Shown here piece after piece: positions 1 through 9,040 of a stretch of DNA of 64,000 nt. Origin of the DNA: Billgrantia endophytica (lineage in GTDB: Bacteria > Pseudomonadota > Gammaproteobacteria > Pseudomonadales > Halomonadaceae); NCBI RefSeq assembly GCF_002879615.1, contig NZ_PNRF01000010.1:124001-188000 (forward strand), in the 5' to 3' direction. The first letter of the stretch is position 1. Each line of letters starts with the position of its first letter. A program made the translations under genes and the position numbers. A model generated the notes under the pieces. The model did no database searches. It had not been told where the DNA came from and saw nothing but the letters and a program-made list of their open reading frames with translations.

Positions 1-683
1 TTTCGGTAGAATCCGAGCTCGCCGGAGGGGTCACGGCCGCTGCCATGGCCGAAGAACTGCGACCCTGGCTGGAGGAGCGTCGGCAGGAGTGGCCCGAGGG
101 CTATTTCTTTGAATTCGGCGGTGAGGTGGAGTCCTCATCGATCGCCATACGCTCCATAGTGGATAACATGCCCATCGGGGCAATGGTGATCCTGCTGCTG
201 CTGGTGGTGCAGTTCAATTCCCTGCGTCGCCCTCTGATCGTACTGACGACGATTCCATTGTCGCTGATCGGTGCGATCTTCGGCTTGATCATTACCGGTT
301 CGCACTTCGGCATCATGACCTTTCTCGGCGTGGTGTCGTTGGCCGGCATCGTGATCAACAACACCATCGTACTGATAGACCGTATCGACCTTGAGATACA
401 GACTGGCCTGACTCCTCAACAGGCCATACTCGAGGCGGGCCGGCGTCGGCTGAGGCCAGTCGTGATGTCGACGATCACCACTTGTGGCGGCTTGCTGCCA
501 CTGTGGCTGGGGGGTGGCCTGCTCTGGGAGCCGATGGCGATCACCATCATCTTCGGGCTGCTGGCGGCATCGGTCATTACGCTGTGTATCGTTCCGGTGC
601 TCTATTCCCTGCTGATGCGGGTGCCCTTCGACAAGGTGCGGGTTGCCAGGGGGGGCAGCGAGGCGGGAAGTGTGTCACGCTGA
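1..683 (+). CDS. RND efflux transporter, C-terminal part (5'-truncated by window)
   Basis: The reading frame is open from base 3 through the window edge, so the gene starts upstream. The visible 220 or so residues are the end of an inner-membrane resistance-nodulation-division pump, which exports substrates by proton antiport with a periplasmic adaptor and an outer-membrane channel. Seen: a short periplasmic stretch, then hydrophobic segments typical of TM8-TM12, including the family-typical IPLSLIGAIFG stretch, the GIVINNTIVLIDR motif and the final helix IVPVLYSLL. The substrate cannot be told from this fragment. The next gene begins 27 bases after the stop and is unrelated, so this is probably the last gene of its operon. 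Confidence 0.93.
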   Translation, partial: SVESELAGGVTAAAMAEELRPWLEERRQEWPEGYFFEFGGEVESSSIAIRSIVDNMPIGAMVILLLLVVQFNSLRRPLIVLTTIPLSLIGAIFGLIITGSHFGIMTFLGVVSLAGIVINNTIVLIDRIDLEIQTGLTPQQAILEAGRRRLRPVVMSTITTCGGLLPLWLGGGLLWEPMAITIIFGLLAASVITLCIVPVLYSLLMRVPFDKVRVARGGSEAGSVSR

Positions 684-709
684 TCCTTTCTGGTCCGAGG
701 AGCAGACCC

Positions 710-1189
710 ATGGAGCGTGTCGCCATTTTCGTCGATGTGCAGAACGTCTATTACACGACTCGCCAGGCCTTTGGCCGACACTTCGACTATCACGCGTTCT
801 GGGCGCGCTTTGCCGCGGGCCGTCAGGTCGTGGTGGCCAATGCCTATGCCGTCGAACGAGGGGACCCCAGGCAGCAGCAATTCCAGAACATCCTGCGGAG
901 CATCGGTTTCAGCGTGAAGCTGAAGCCTTTCATTCAGCGGAGCGACGGGTCTGCCAAGGGCGACTGGGACGTTGGCATCGCCCTGGACGCAATCGAGACG
1001 GCCCCGCTGGTGGATCGTGTGGTACTGGTCTCGGGCGATGGGGATTTCGACCTGCTGGTGGAGCGGATTCGCCAGCGGCATGATATTCCGGTGGTTGTCG
1101 TGGGGGTGGAGCGCCTTACCGCTGACTCCCTGGTTCGTGCCGCCAGTGCTTTCGTGCCAATCACCGAGTCTCTGCTGCGCCAGGCATGA
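710..1189 (+). CDS. NYN-domain (LabA/DUF88-like) predicted ribonuclease
   Basis: A 159-residue protein of the NYN/PIN-like nuclease fold. The opening MERVAIFVDVQNVYY carries the N-terminal acidic residue and asparagine (FVDVQN) typical of the family. KGDWDVGIALD and VLVSGDGDFDLLVE supply the other conserved acidic residues that coordinate a metal ion. The C-terminal part follows the alternating alpha/beta pattern. The ATG at 710 was chosen because GAGGAG lies 8 bases upstream and the family motif starts at residue 2; the frame is open further upstream over the RND gene, but that part resembles nothing. Family members are thought to act on RNA; the target here is unknown. Confidence 0.85.
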   Translation: MERVAIFVDVQNVYYTTRQAFGRHFDYHAFWARFAAGRQVVVANAYAVERGDPRQQQFQNILRSIGFSVKLKPFIQRSDGSAKGDWDVGIALDAIETAPLVDRVVLVSGDGDFDLLVERIRQRHDIPVVVVGVERLTADSLVRAASAFVPITESLLRQA

Positions 1190-1202
1190 GCCGATCAAGA
1201 GT

Positions 1203-1224
1203 CATATCAACCCTTGTTGATATG
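1203..1224. repeat. Inverted repeat overlapping the Anr box
   Basis: Eight-base arms (CATATCAA and TTGATATG) flank a 6-base spacer. The right arm is shared with the FNR/Anr-type box at 1217-1230. It may act as a weak hairpin after the NYN gene or as part of a larger operator; no T-tract follows. Confidence 0.5.
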
Positions 1225-1230
1225 CATCAA
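1217..1230 (+). promoter_or_regulatory. Perfect FNR/Anr box
   Basis: TTGATATGCATCAA is an exact match to the FNR/Anr consensus TTGAT-N4-ATCAA. Its centre (1223.5) lies about 41 bases upstream of the start point predicted from the -10 at 1252-1257, which is the class II position from which FNR-type regulators activate transcription. The downstream genes are the ferritin-like and GIY-YIG-like pair, so these are predicted to be induced when oxygen is low. Confidence 0.8.
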
Positions 1231-1251
1231 GCGGTGTGGTCCCGGTTTGGC

Positions 1252-1257
1252 TAGGAT
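1252..1257 (+). promoter_or_regulatory. Predicted -10 element of the Anr-dependent promoter
   Basis: TAGGAT matches 4 of 6 bases of the sigma-70 -10 consensus. No good -35 is present; the Anr box sits where it would be, as expected for an activator-dependent promoter. The predicted start is near 1264. Confidence 0.45.
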
Positions 1258-1314
1258 GAAGTCAGAAGCTGTCCGGCGAGGACTGGCGGTGATAACAACC
1301 AGAAGGGGGCTCTC

Positions 1315-1779
1315 ATGCGCTTTCATCAAGTGAAGGATCTGGTGGACTGGGCGGCGGATTATCATGCTCGACTCGCTGGCCAATACACGCAGCTTGCCGC
1401 CAGCGGGGTCGATGAGCGAGTGGGCATGGCGCTGACCTATCTGGCGGAACGCGAGCGCAAACTGCAGTCCGACCTTGTCGGCTATCTTGAGGATGGTAGT
1501 GACCATCGAAGCGTTCTGAACGTCTGGTTCGACGATCCCAACGACTTTCCCCATCCACCGGTACTGGAGCGTCTGCCCGAGGAGGTCGACTGCGAAAGTG
1601 TTCGGAACGTCCTGGCAACGGCGCTGACGGCTCATCGGACCCTGCAGGATCTTTATGCTCATCGCGGCGACCTGGCCAGCGGTAGAGACGAGAAGCAATT
1701 CTTCGATGCCCTGTCCGCCGGGCACGAAGCGGAAGTGCGGCGTATCGCCCGTGACATGCAACGACTCGAAGATTATTGA
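1315..1779 (+). CDS. Ferritin-like helical bundle protein, function unknown
   Basis: A 154-residue soluble protein made of about four long amphipathic helices, the layout of ferritin-like or rubrerythrin-like bundles. Possible metal ligands are spread over the helices (DYH near residue 16, ERE near 44, AHR near 105, HEAE near 129), but the textbook paired ExxH motif is not evident, so iron binding is not proven. The ATG at 1315 begins the helical part. The gene is first in a likely two-gene operon with the GIY-YIG-like gene 12 bases downstream, and it is preceded by a perfect Anr box, suggesting a role in low-oxygen or redox conditions. I do not recognise a named orthologue. Confidence 0.7.
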   Translation: MRFHQVKDLVDWAADYHARLAGQYTQLAASGVDERVGMALTYLAERERKLQSDLVGYLEDGSDHRSVLNVWFDDPNDFPHPPVLERLPEEVDCESVRNVLATALTAHRTLQDLYAHRGDLASGRDEKQFFDALSAGHEAEVRRIARDMQRLEDY

Positions 1780-1791
1780 GAAGGAATCCCC

Positions 1792-2223
1792 ATGTCAGAA
1801 CAGTTATTTTCCCCCAAGATGCTGGGCTACTGGACCCGCGAGCAACTGCATGACGCCCCGGACGAGTCCGGCATCTACTGCGTGTTCCGAGCCGCCAAGG
1901 ACCCGGAAACCAATGAAATGGACGTGCAGGAACTGCTCTATGTGGGTGAGCATCGTAGCGCCCGCTATGGTTTGGAGCACCACGAGGATCACGACAGGTG
2001 GCAGGCTTTCCTGCAGCCGGGTGAAGAGGTCTGGTATGCAGTCGGGCTCGCCGGGCACGCCAATCGGGAGCGCCTGGCAGCCGCCATGATCAACGCCCAC
2101 AAGCCACGCTTCAATAACCACAGCGAGTACCGGGATCGTTTCCCTTTCGACGAGACGACGGTTCACATCTACGGCAAGAAGCACAAGCTCCAGAGCATCT
2201 TCACGGTGGAGCGACAAGACTGA
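1792..2223 (+). CDS. GIY-YIG-like domain protein
   Basis: A 143-residue protein with a divergent GIY-YIG nuclease-fold layout: SGIYCVFRA near residue 22 for the GIY strand, ELLYVGEHRS near 43 in place of YIG, and MINAHKPRFNNHS near 95, which resembles the family's final helix with a conserved asparagine. The usual catalytic arginine and glutamate cannot be placed with certainty. AAGGAATCCCC precedes the start, and the gene sits 12 bases after the ferritin-like gene, so the two are probably co-transcribed. A strong intrinsic terminator follows. Function unknown; a role in DNA handling is only an inference from the fold. Confidence 0.6.
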   Translation: MSEQLFSPKMLGYWTREQLHDAPDESGIYCVFRAAKDPETNEMDVQELLYVGEHRSARYGLEHHEDHDRWQAFLQPGEEVWYAVGLAGHANRERLAAAMINAHKPRFNNHSEYRDRFPFDETTVHIYGKKHKLQSIFTVERQD

Positions 2224-2242
2224 CATTTCTGATCATTGTCTG

Positions 2243-2285
2243 GATATCGCCCCGGCAGGGTCTCCTGTCGGGGCGATGTCGTTTT
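2243..2285 (+). terminator. Rho-independent terminator after the GIY-YIG-like gene
   Basis: A 17-base-pair stem (2243-2259 with 2264-2280, two G-T pairs) closed by a 4-base loop and followed by GTTTT. It ends the two-gene Anr-controlled operon. Confidence 0.85.
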
Positions 2286-2367
2286 GCAGGGTGTCGGCTA
2301 GACTGGTGTCATTGGTTGCGTGCACGGGCAACCCGGTTGGACGGTCAATCCAGGGAGGAAACGGCCA

Positions 2368-3825
2368 ATGACCATGACGGTGGGGGAGCTATTCATCGCG
2401 CTGGTCCTGATTGGGCTGGTACTACTGATGAGCAACACCTTGCGAGTCTGGATGCCATGGATGAGGCGGTTGTTTCTGCCAAGCTCGGTGATAGGCGGTC
2501 TATTGCTCCTGTTGTTGGGTCCCGAGGTGCTGGGTGCCCTGGTGGGCTCGCCCTTCGTGGAAGGAGGTGGGCTCTTCCCGGCCTACGTTCAGGAGAGTTG
2601 GGCGGCACTGCCTGGTCTCTTGATCAATGTCGTATTCGCGGCGCTCTTCATCGGCAAGCCGATCCCGGGCCTGCGCACCATTTGGCTTCGTGCCGGGCCA
2701 CAAGTGGTCGTGGGGCAGACCATGGCCTGGGGGCAGTATGTCGTCGGGCTGTCGTTGGCCTTGTTGGTGCTGGTTCCCCTTTTCGGGATGAACCCGATGG
2801 TCGGTGCGCTGATAGAGATCGGTTTCGAGGGAGGACACGGTACCGCGGCCGGCATGGCCGATACCTTCACGGAGCTGGGCTTCGAGGAGGGGGCCGACCT
2901 GGCATTGGGGCTCGCAACGATCGGCATCGTCTCCGGGGTGCTCATCGGCACGCTGATGATCAATATCGCGGCCCGGCGGGGCGTGGTGATCCCCAGCAGG
3001 GAGACGGACGACCCCGATGCTCTCATGGCTACCGATCAGCGCCCGTCGGCCGAGGAGTATTCCGAATTCAAGAAGGATCTCGAACTGGAGGCGGGCGCAA
3101 CCGACCCGCTCAGCCTGCACATCGGCCTGGTGGGTATCGCCATCGTCATCGGCTGGCTGATACTGAATGGCTTGCAATGGGTGGAGCAGATGACCTGGGC
3201 CCGTGATGGTGGCCTCGAGATCATGGCACATGTCCCGCTGTTTCCGATTGCCATGATCGGCGGTGTGATCGTACAGCTGTGGGTCACCCGCTACAGCCTC
3301 GAGCGGCATGTCTCGAATCGCACCATGTCACGTATCGCCGGCACCTCGCTGGATTTCACTATCGTGGCAGCGCTGGCGACGCTTTCGCTCACCACGCTTG
3401 GCGAGTACCTGATTCCCTTTCTCCTGCTGGCGGTGGCTGGTATCGGCTGGTCGCTGTTCGTGCTGATCGTGATTGCCCCGAGAGTGATACCTGAAAACTG
3501 GTTCGAGCGTGGTATCGGCGATTTCGGCCAGTCCACGGGTGTCACGGTGACGGGCCTGTTGTTGATGCGCATGGCCGATCCCCAGAATCGCTCCGGAGCG
3601 ATGGAAAGCTTCGGCTACAAGCAGCTGATGTTCGAGCCGATAGTGGGGGGCGGTTTGTTCACCGCCGCGGCCCTTCCCCTGATTGTCCAGTTCGGTGCCG
3701 TGGCGATATTGGTCTTGACGTCGACGCTGACGCTGGCCTGGCTAGCCTTCGGCCTGCTCTATTTTGGCCGCATGATACCGGGGCGGGGGCGTGGCCGCTG
3801 GTCGGGAGAGGAGCCCGGTTCGTGA
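2368..3825 (+). CDS. GltS-family sodium/solute (glutamate-type) symporter
   Basis: A 485-residue polytopic inner-membrane carrier of the sodium:glutamate symporter (ESS/GltS) family. The signature GFEGGHGTAAGM occurs near residue 152; a second, weaker half-repeat with the motif QSTGVTVTGLLLMRMADP lies near 388, as expected from the inverted-repeat fold. About ten to twelve hydrophobic segments are visible. The ATG at 2368 was chosen because GGGAGGAAA lies just upstream; a GTG 48 bases earlier would add a polar extension. It is a single gene, isolated by the terminator upstream. It is longer than E. coli GltS (about 400 residues), mainly through a polar loop around residues 215-250, so the substrate may not be glutamate. 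Confidence 0.85.
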   Translation: MTMTVGELFIALVLIGLVLLMSNTLRVWMPWMRRLFLPSSVIGGLLLLLLGPEVLGALVGSPFVEGGGLFPAYVQESWAALPGLLINVVFAALFIGKPIPGLRTIWLRAGPQVVVGQTMAWGQYVVGLSLALLVLVPLFGMNPMVGALIEIGFEGGHGTAAGMADTFTELGFEEGADLALGLATIGIVSGVLIGTLMINIAARRGVVIPSRETDDPDALMATDQRPSAEEYSEFKKDLELEAGATDPLSLHIGLVGIAIVIGWLILNGLQWVEQMTWARDGGLEIMAHVPLFPIAMIGGVIVQLWVTRYSLERHVSNRTMSRIAGTSLDFTIVAALATLSLTTLGEYLIPFLLLAVAGIGWSLFVLIVIAPRVIPENWFERGIGDFGQSTGVTVTGLLLMRMADPQNRSGAMESFGYKQLMFEPIVGGGLFTAAALPLIVQFGAVAILVLTSTLTLAWLAFGLLYFGRMIPGRGRGRWSGEEPGS

Positions 3826-3963
3826 GTCATCCCATCGGCGGTGAACGGACTGGTCCGGGTCGCTCCCGAGGGTGACGAGGGCCCTTTCCTGACATTCGAC
3901 ATGTGAGATGCGGCCATAACCGGTACAATCGCGGACTTTTGCCCTTCGATTGGATCTCCCTAC

Positions 3964-5550
3964 GTGATCTCCACCGCCAATATCACCATGCAGTTCGGGG
4001 CCAAGCCCCTGTTCGAAAACGTTTCCATCAAGTTCGGCAATGGTCATCGCTATGGCCTGATCGGTGCCAACGGCTGTGGCAAATCCACCTTCATGAAAAT
4101 CCTGGGAGGCGACCTGGAACCTTCCTCGGGGCAGGTGATGATCGAATCGGGCACCCGCCTGGGCAAGCTTCGTCAGGACCAGTTCGCCTACGAATCCGAG
4201 CGGGTCATCGATACGGTGATCATGGGCAACCACGAGCTGTGGAAGGTGGCGGCAGAGCGCGAGCGTATCTACTCATTGCCCGAGATGAGCGAAGAAGACG
4301 GCATGGCGGTAGCCGACCTGGAGACGCGCTTTGCCGAGCTCGACGGCTATACCGCAGAGTCCCGGGCCGGGGAACTGCTTCTGGGTCTGGGCATTCCCAT
4401 CGACCAGCATGAGGGTCCGATGAGTGAGGTGGCGCCAGGCTGGAAGCTGCGAGTATTGCTGGCCCAGGCGCTGTTTGCCGACCCTGACGTACTGCTGCTC
4501 GACGAGCCCACCAACCATCTGGACATCAACACCATTCGCTGGCTGGAAGGGGTACTGGTCGCGCGCAACAGCACCATGATCATCATTTCCCATGACCGCC
4601 ACTTCCTCAATAGTGTCTGCACCCATATGGCAGACCTGGATTATGGCGAGATCAAGCTGTTCCCTGGCAACTACGACGAGTACATGACCGCCGCCACGGC
4701 TGCCCGTGAGCGTCAACATGCCGACAATGCCAAGAAGAAGGCACAGATTGCCGAACTTCAGACTTTCGTCAGCCGTTTCTCGGCGAATGCTTCCAAGGCC
4801 AAGCAGGCCACGTCCCGAGCTCGGCAGATCGAGAAGATCAAGCTCGAGGACATCAAGCCTTCCAGCCGAGTGAGCCCGTTCATTCGTTTTGAACAGGCCA
4901 GGAAAATCCATCGCAACGCCGTTAACGTCGAGGCGTTGAGCCAGGGTTATGCCGGTGAGGCGCCCCTCTTCGAAGGGCTTTCCATGACCATCGAGGCAGG
5001 CGAGCGCATTGCCATCATTGGTCCCAACGGTATCGGCAAGACCACGTTGCTGCGAACCCTGATCGGTGAACTGCACCCGAAGGCTGGCGCCGTGCGCTGG
5101 ACCGACAGTGCCGAGCTCGGCATCTTCGCCCAGGACCATACCGATGACTTTGCCAATGATGCCACCCTGTTCGAGTGGATGGCCCGGTGGACCGATGGTG
5201 GCGAGCAGGTGATTCGTGGCGCCCTGGGCCGGATGCTCTTCTCCAGCGATGACATCAACAAGTCGGTGAAGGTCATTTCCGGAGGTGAGCAGGGACGCAT
5301 GCTGTTCGGCAAACTGTCGCTGACACGCCCCAACGTACTGCTGATGGATGAACCCACCAACCACCTGGACATGGAGTCCATCGAGGCGCTCAATCTGGCG
5401 CTCGAGCACTTCCCCGGAACGTTGATCTTCGTCAGTCACGACCGTGAGTTCGTTTCCTCTCTGGCGACTCGTATCCTGGATATGAGCGAGGCGGGCATCG
5501 TCGATTTCACTGGTAGCTACGACGACTATCTGAGAAGCCTGGGGGTGTAA
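3964..5550 (+). CDS. ybiT: ABC-F family ATPase YbiT
   Basis: A 528-residue cytosolic protein with two ABC ATPase domains and no membrane part, matching E. coli YbiT closely in length and motif order. ABC-F proteins bind the ribosomal E site and help relieve translation stalls. Walker A motifs are GANGCGKST near residue 34 and GPNGIGKTT near 352; Walker B/D-loops with DEPTNHLD occur in both halves, with signature regions at [10 protein letters not shown] and ISGGEQGRM. The linker between domains is highly charged and carries the YbiT-typical stretch [20 protein letters not shown]. The GTG start at 3964 is supported because the family begins at this position. A TACAAT hexamer at 3924-3929 may be its -10. 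Confidence 0.95.
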   Translation: MISTANITMQFGAKPLFENVSIKFGNGHRYGLIGANGCGKSTFMKILGGDLEPSSGQVMIESGTRLGKLRQDQFAYESERVIDTVIMGNHELWKVAAERERIYSLPEMSEEDGMAVADLETRFAELDGYTAESRAGELLLGLGIPIDQHEGPMSEVAPGWKLRVLLAQALFADPDVLLLDEPTNHLDINTIRWLEGVLVARNSTMIIISHDRHFLNSVCTHMADLDYGEIKLFPGNYDEYMTAATAARERQHADNAKKKAQIAELQTFVSRFSANASKAKQATSRARQIEKIKLEDIKPSSRVSPFIRFEQARKIHRNAVNVEALSQGYAGEAPLFEGLSMTIEAGERIAIIGPNGIGKTTLLRTLIGELHPKAGAVRWTDSAELGIFAQDHTDDFANDATLFEWMARWTDGGEQVIRGALGRMLFSSDDINKSVKVISGGEQGRMLFGKLSLTRPNVLLMDEPTNHLDMESIEALNLALEHFPGTLIFVSHDREFVSSLATRILDMSEAGIVDFTGSYDDYLRSLGV

Positions 5551-5596
5551 GCGCCTTCGAGTCAGCCCCGGGAAGCGACGGGTGCCTCTCGACCCT

Positions 5597-8011
5597 TCAG
5601 CGCAGGGCTTCGGGGTCACCCTCTCCGGCCAGGGCCCGGCGCTCGCTTGCATCGAGCAGGGTCTCAAGGTCGAGCCCGGCCACTTCGCTGACGGCTTCCA
5701 GCACATGGGCCCAGGTGGCGCGGTTGGCATAGAGCATGCCGAAGGTGTCGAGAGTGCCACCGCGGTTTCGGTAACCGAGGAAGCGGGTTTTCATGCCGGT
5801 ATCCATCGGTCGCAATACTCCGCTCAGGGCTTCCGGACGGCAATGGCCGAGGAAGACACGGGCTTCGACCGGTGGCACCAGTGTGCTTAGCCGATACTGG
5901 CTCAACACCACTGAGGCTTCCTGTTCGTCCCGGGCTTCGCGCAGCTTTCCGGGTTCCTGAATCACGTAGAGGCTTGCGGCCACCCCGACACGCATCAGGC
6001 GCTCCAGGGCGCGCTGCAGTTCGATCAGCTGATAGGCACCTACGGCGAACAACTGGACCCGGGGGGCGTTCTCGGTGTGCAGGGCGACGATGCCGTCCTC
6101 GCTCAACAGGGACGCCTGTTGTGGCGTGACGACCACCGGTACCGGGTTCTTCGGTACCACCATGACGGCGACACGCCCCCTGCTGCAATGGATGTCCAGC
6201 AGGGCTCGGCTGGCGCTGGTCGCGTCCACCGGGAACAGTGTCGGGGCGACGTCGTCCATTTCTCCCATCCACGCCTCGCACAGTGTGGGGTCCTGGTGCG
6301 ACTGTTCGTTCTTGCCGTTCTCCCAGGTATGGGAGCTGGCCAATATCGGCACGGACAGCCAGCCCGGCTCCCGGCCCTCTTCGCGCTGGTGTCTGGCGAA
6401 GATGATCTCCTGACGCATGGCACCGAGCATCTTGATGGCGAAGGCTTCGTAGGAAGCCACCAGGTTGAGCCCTTGCTTGTTGGCGAGAGCCGCACTGACC
6501 ACGGCTTCCTCGTTGAGTGCGGTAATGACCGCGCCGTCTAGCGCTTCGGCCACACCGGGCTCCGGGTCGGTGACCCGGTGGCAGAGAAGGTCCAGGGTCT
6601 GGTTCAGCCGATTGCTGCGCATTTCGTCCGGATTGCCGACGCGCACACGCAGGGCGGGGTTCGCATTCACCAGGCGACAGAATGTGTCATCGATCGCCGC
6701 CATCGGGGAAACCGCCACACCCAAGGGATGGATTTCCGTGGCAGGGAGGCTGGGCAGCGGGGTGATGGCGGCTGCGAGTTCGTGGTCTCGCTCTCTGGGC
6801 CTGTCGTTCAGGACATGGTTGTTGAGCGTGGCAATTGCCTCTCGCAGCTCGTCCAGGGGGACATGAAGGATGGCGGCGCCTTCATTGAAGCGCTGCCGGG
6901 CGGCTGTGTCACTGGCGGGATTATCCACGAGGGGCAGGTTGTGGGCTGCGTTGGTGCCGGCACCGGGAAAGCCATAGCCCTTCACCGTTTCGGCAATGAC
7001 GTAGGGGAGCCGCAACGGATAGCGGCCGTGGCCGGACTTCCTTGCCGCCACCTGCTCGGCCAGTTCCTGTTCTGCGGTGATGATGGCCCAGGCAAAGGCG
7101 GCGGGATCACGACCATCGATGGTCAGCGGGGCGAAACCGTTGAGTATCAAGTGCTCTTCGAACCAGTGGGTGCCGCCAGACTGGCTCATGGTGGTGCGCT
7201 GGTCGATACGCCGACCATTGGCAATCATGACCGGTACCACCGGCCCGCTATCCTCGGCACGCCACCAGCGCGGTATCCAGTCGCTGCCTCGTTGCTCCTC
7301 GAAGGCACCATCGCTTAGAAAGGCGACAAGATTCTGGTGCGCAAGAGGCATGTGCACATACTGAAGGCCGGCAAAGCCGAGATACCCGCCTTCGCCCAAC
7401 CCGCCTGCCGTATGGGCGTTCACATGGCTACCCAGCGGCGAAGAGGGCTGTCCGTTTGCCTCGACACCACAGTGGTAGAAGTCGTTGACCAGCCGGGTCA
7501 AGCCTTCATCGTCGAGTGAATATCGGGCAGCATGGGCCGGGTTCATGTTATCCACCAGCAGGTTGAGCGAGTCGATCGCCGCGACGCAGTGACCCTGGCC
7601 CATCATCCAGCTTCGGGTCAGCTGGGTCAGGCTATTGGCGACCAGGTAGCCCACATAGGCTGGTACCATATTGAGTGCACCGCCGGTATGACCTTCCGGG
7701 CTGGGCTTGAAATCGTCGGCGCAGAGGGGAGAGCCGTCCAGGCGGATGCGTCGTGCATAGGTCATGTGTGCCACCAGCCACATGCCCATGTTGGCCAGCC
7801 GGTCGGCGGCCCGTAGCAGAGCGAGCCATCGGCGCCGCTCCTCTACGGTGGCGGCGTGGCGATCCAGCAACTGACTGATGCAGGACTGGGTCGCGGGACT
7901 GTGCGAAATCACCCCGCGACCCCTTGCCCAGGCGGTAAAGTCGAGGTCGCGCTCGACAGTAACGTGTTGCTCGCAACGGGGCGGAAAGGTTTTTCTGGAA
8001 ATCGGTGGCAT
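5597..8011 (-). CDS. Phosphoketolase-family TPP-dependent enzyme
   Basis: An 804-residue thiamine-diphosphate enzyme of the xylulose-5-phosphate/fructose-6-phosphate phosphoketolase family, which cleaves ketose phosphates with phosphate to acetyl phosphate. Family marks seen: EGHTGG near residue 95, GQGHCVAAID near 125, GSHVNAHTAGGLGEGG, AAHNLPL, a central NEEA glutamate, ASYEAF and SHQDP. The cofactor motif is altered: SDGAFEEQRGSDW stands where classical enzymes have GDGEAETGPL. Databases label part of this divergent branch as a xylulose-5-phosphate 3-epimerase, so the exact reaction is uncertain. The ATG at 8011 is preceded by AAGGAG; a longer reading from 8089 lacks this. No acetate kinase gene is adjacent. 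It converges on ybiT. Confidence 0.82.
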   Translation of the reverse strand: MPPISRKTFPPRCEQHVTVERDLDFTAWARGRGVISHSPATQSCISQLLDRHAATVEERRRWLALLRAADRLANMGMWLVAHMTYARRIRLDGSPLCADDFKPSPEGHTGGALNMVPAYVGYLVANSLTQLTRSWMMGQGHCVAAIDSLNLLVDNMNPAHAARYSLDDEGLTRLVNDFYHCGVEANGQPSSPLGSHVNAHTAGGLGEGGYLGFAGLQYVHMPLAHQNLVAFLSDGAFEEQRGSDWIPRWWRAEDSGPVVPVMIANGRRIDQRTTMSQSGGTHWFEEHLILNGFAPLTIDGRDPAAFAWAIITAEQELAEQVAARKSGHGRYPLRLPYVIAETVKGYGFPGAGTNAAHNLPLVDNPASDTAARQRFNEGAAILHVPLDELREAIATLNNHVLNDRPRERDHELAAAITPLPSLPATEIHPLGVAVSPMAAIDDTFCRLVNANPALRVRVGNPDEMRSNRLNQTLDLLCHRVTDPEPGVAEALDGAVITALNEEAVVSAALANKQGLNLVASYEAFAIKMLGAMRQEIIFARHQREEGREPGWLSVPILASSHTWENGKNEQSHQDPTLCEAWMGEMDDVAPTLFPVDATSASRALLDIHCSRGRVAVMVVPKNPVPVVVTPQQASLLSEDGIVALHTENAPRVQLFAVGAYQLIELQRALERLMRVGVAASLYVIQEPGKLREARDEQEASVVLSQYRLSTLVPPVEARVFLGHCRPEALSGVLRPMDTGMKTRFLGYRNRGGTLDTFGMLYANRATWAHVLEAVSEVAGLDLETLLDASERRALAGEGDPEALR

Positions 8012-8234
8012 GTAGGGCGCTCCTTGATCGTCACCAGATCCGCAAGCTGAATAGCTACTTTTCTGAAGACTAGAATGCCGTGGCGACAAAGACCATGACG
8101 CCCGTCATGTGAGATGATCGTCGAAATACCGTTTCTTATCGAATGTATTTCGACTGACAGGGGCGGGATAGATAGGCTATAACAGCGCCATGTTTTTTGC
8201 GTTTTTCCGTTTTTCTATACCGTGTGAGGAGCCG

Positions 8235-8849
8235 ATGACCTCTCTTTCCCGTCGCCGTTTCGGCCTCCTGGCCCTGGGTGCGCCACTGACCCTTCTGATG
8301 GGAGGGCCCGCCCAGGCCAACCTGATCGAAACTCTTCTTGCTCGAGCGCACATACCGCGCCATGACGGTGAGCTCTGGGTGCTGGTCGATGACAAGGAAG
8401 CAACCCTCACTGTTTATCGAGGCAATGCCATCGTCGAGCGTTTCGCTCCTGTTTCCCTTGGACGTGCCGGTGCCAGGCCTGAAAGGATACGGGGCGGAAA
8501 TGTGACGCCCATGGGTGAATTTCGCGTCAATCGCTTCAACATGCAGAGCGATTGGCATATCTTCATCGGTCTGGATTACCCTACGCCGTCCCATGCGCGC
8601 ATGGCATTGGAATCAGGGCTTTACACAGAGCAAGATTACGAAGATTATTTCGTCTACTATCGGCGCCATGGCCACCCGCCTCAGCAGACTGTGCTGGGTG
8701 GTGCTATCGGTATTCATGGTCTCGGTCGTGCGGACCCCGATGTTCATGCCAATTATCATTGGACTCAGGGGTGCGTGGCGGTGACCAATGCGCAGATCGA
8801 AAGGCTCAATGAGCTCATCGACATTGGCACTCGCGTCGTGATCCGCTAG
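8235..8849 (+). CDS. L,D-transpeptidase (YkuD domain) with Tat-like signal
   Basis: A 204-residue exported protein with a YkuD catalytic domain, which forms or cuts peptidoglycan cross-links or attaches proteins to meso-diaminopimelate. The active-site region is IGIHGLG near residue 156 and NYHWTQGCVAV with catalytic Cys near 180. The N-terminus reads MTSLSRRRFGLLALGAP, a twin-arginine-type signal ending near PAQA, so export folded by Tat is likely. The start at 8235 was chosen for TGAGGAG just upstream; an earlier ATG at 8190 would bury the signal. Its neighbour is the Lpp/OprI-like lipoprotein, a plausible substrate. Confidence 0.88.
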   Translation: MTSLSRRRFGLLALGAPLTLLMGGPAQANLIETLLARAHIPRHDGELWVLVDDKEATLTVYRGNAIVERFAPVSLGRAGARPERIRGGNVTPMGEFRVNRFNMQSDWHIFIGLDYPTPSHARMALESGLYTEQDYEDYFVYYRRHGHPPQQTVLGGAIGIHGLGRADPDVHANYHWTQGCVAVTNAQIERLNELIDIGTRVVIR

Positions 8850-8880
8850 GCTCAAAATGCGTAAGGGACGTTTCGAGCTA

Positions 8881-8907
8881 TGGACAAGCGTCGTATGGTA
8901 TTATAAA
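8881..8907 (+). promoter_or_regulatory. Candidate promoter of the Lpp-like lipoprotein
   Basis: TGGACA (8881-8886, 5 of 6 to the -35 consensus) and TATAAA (8902-8907, 5 of 6) with a short 15-base spacer. It would give a leader of about 127 bases before the lipoprotein ATG at 9041. Confidence 0.35.
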
Positions 8908-9040
8908 ACAGCGTTTGGCTCCTGTGCTTGGCAGCAGTCGCTGCAAGAATCCTGCATTGAGCAGGTTAGCCTGATCTCAGGCTCCATTAACGCCGCTGTA
9001 CTAACATGTGCAGTACCAAGGAAGACTCAAGGAGAACACC

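Noticed and set aside
1203..1224. Inverted repeat as the terminator of the NYN-domain gene
   Set aside because: The stem is AT-rich with no T-tract, and its right arm is better explained as half of a perfect Anr box.
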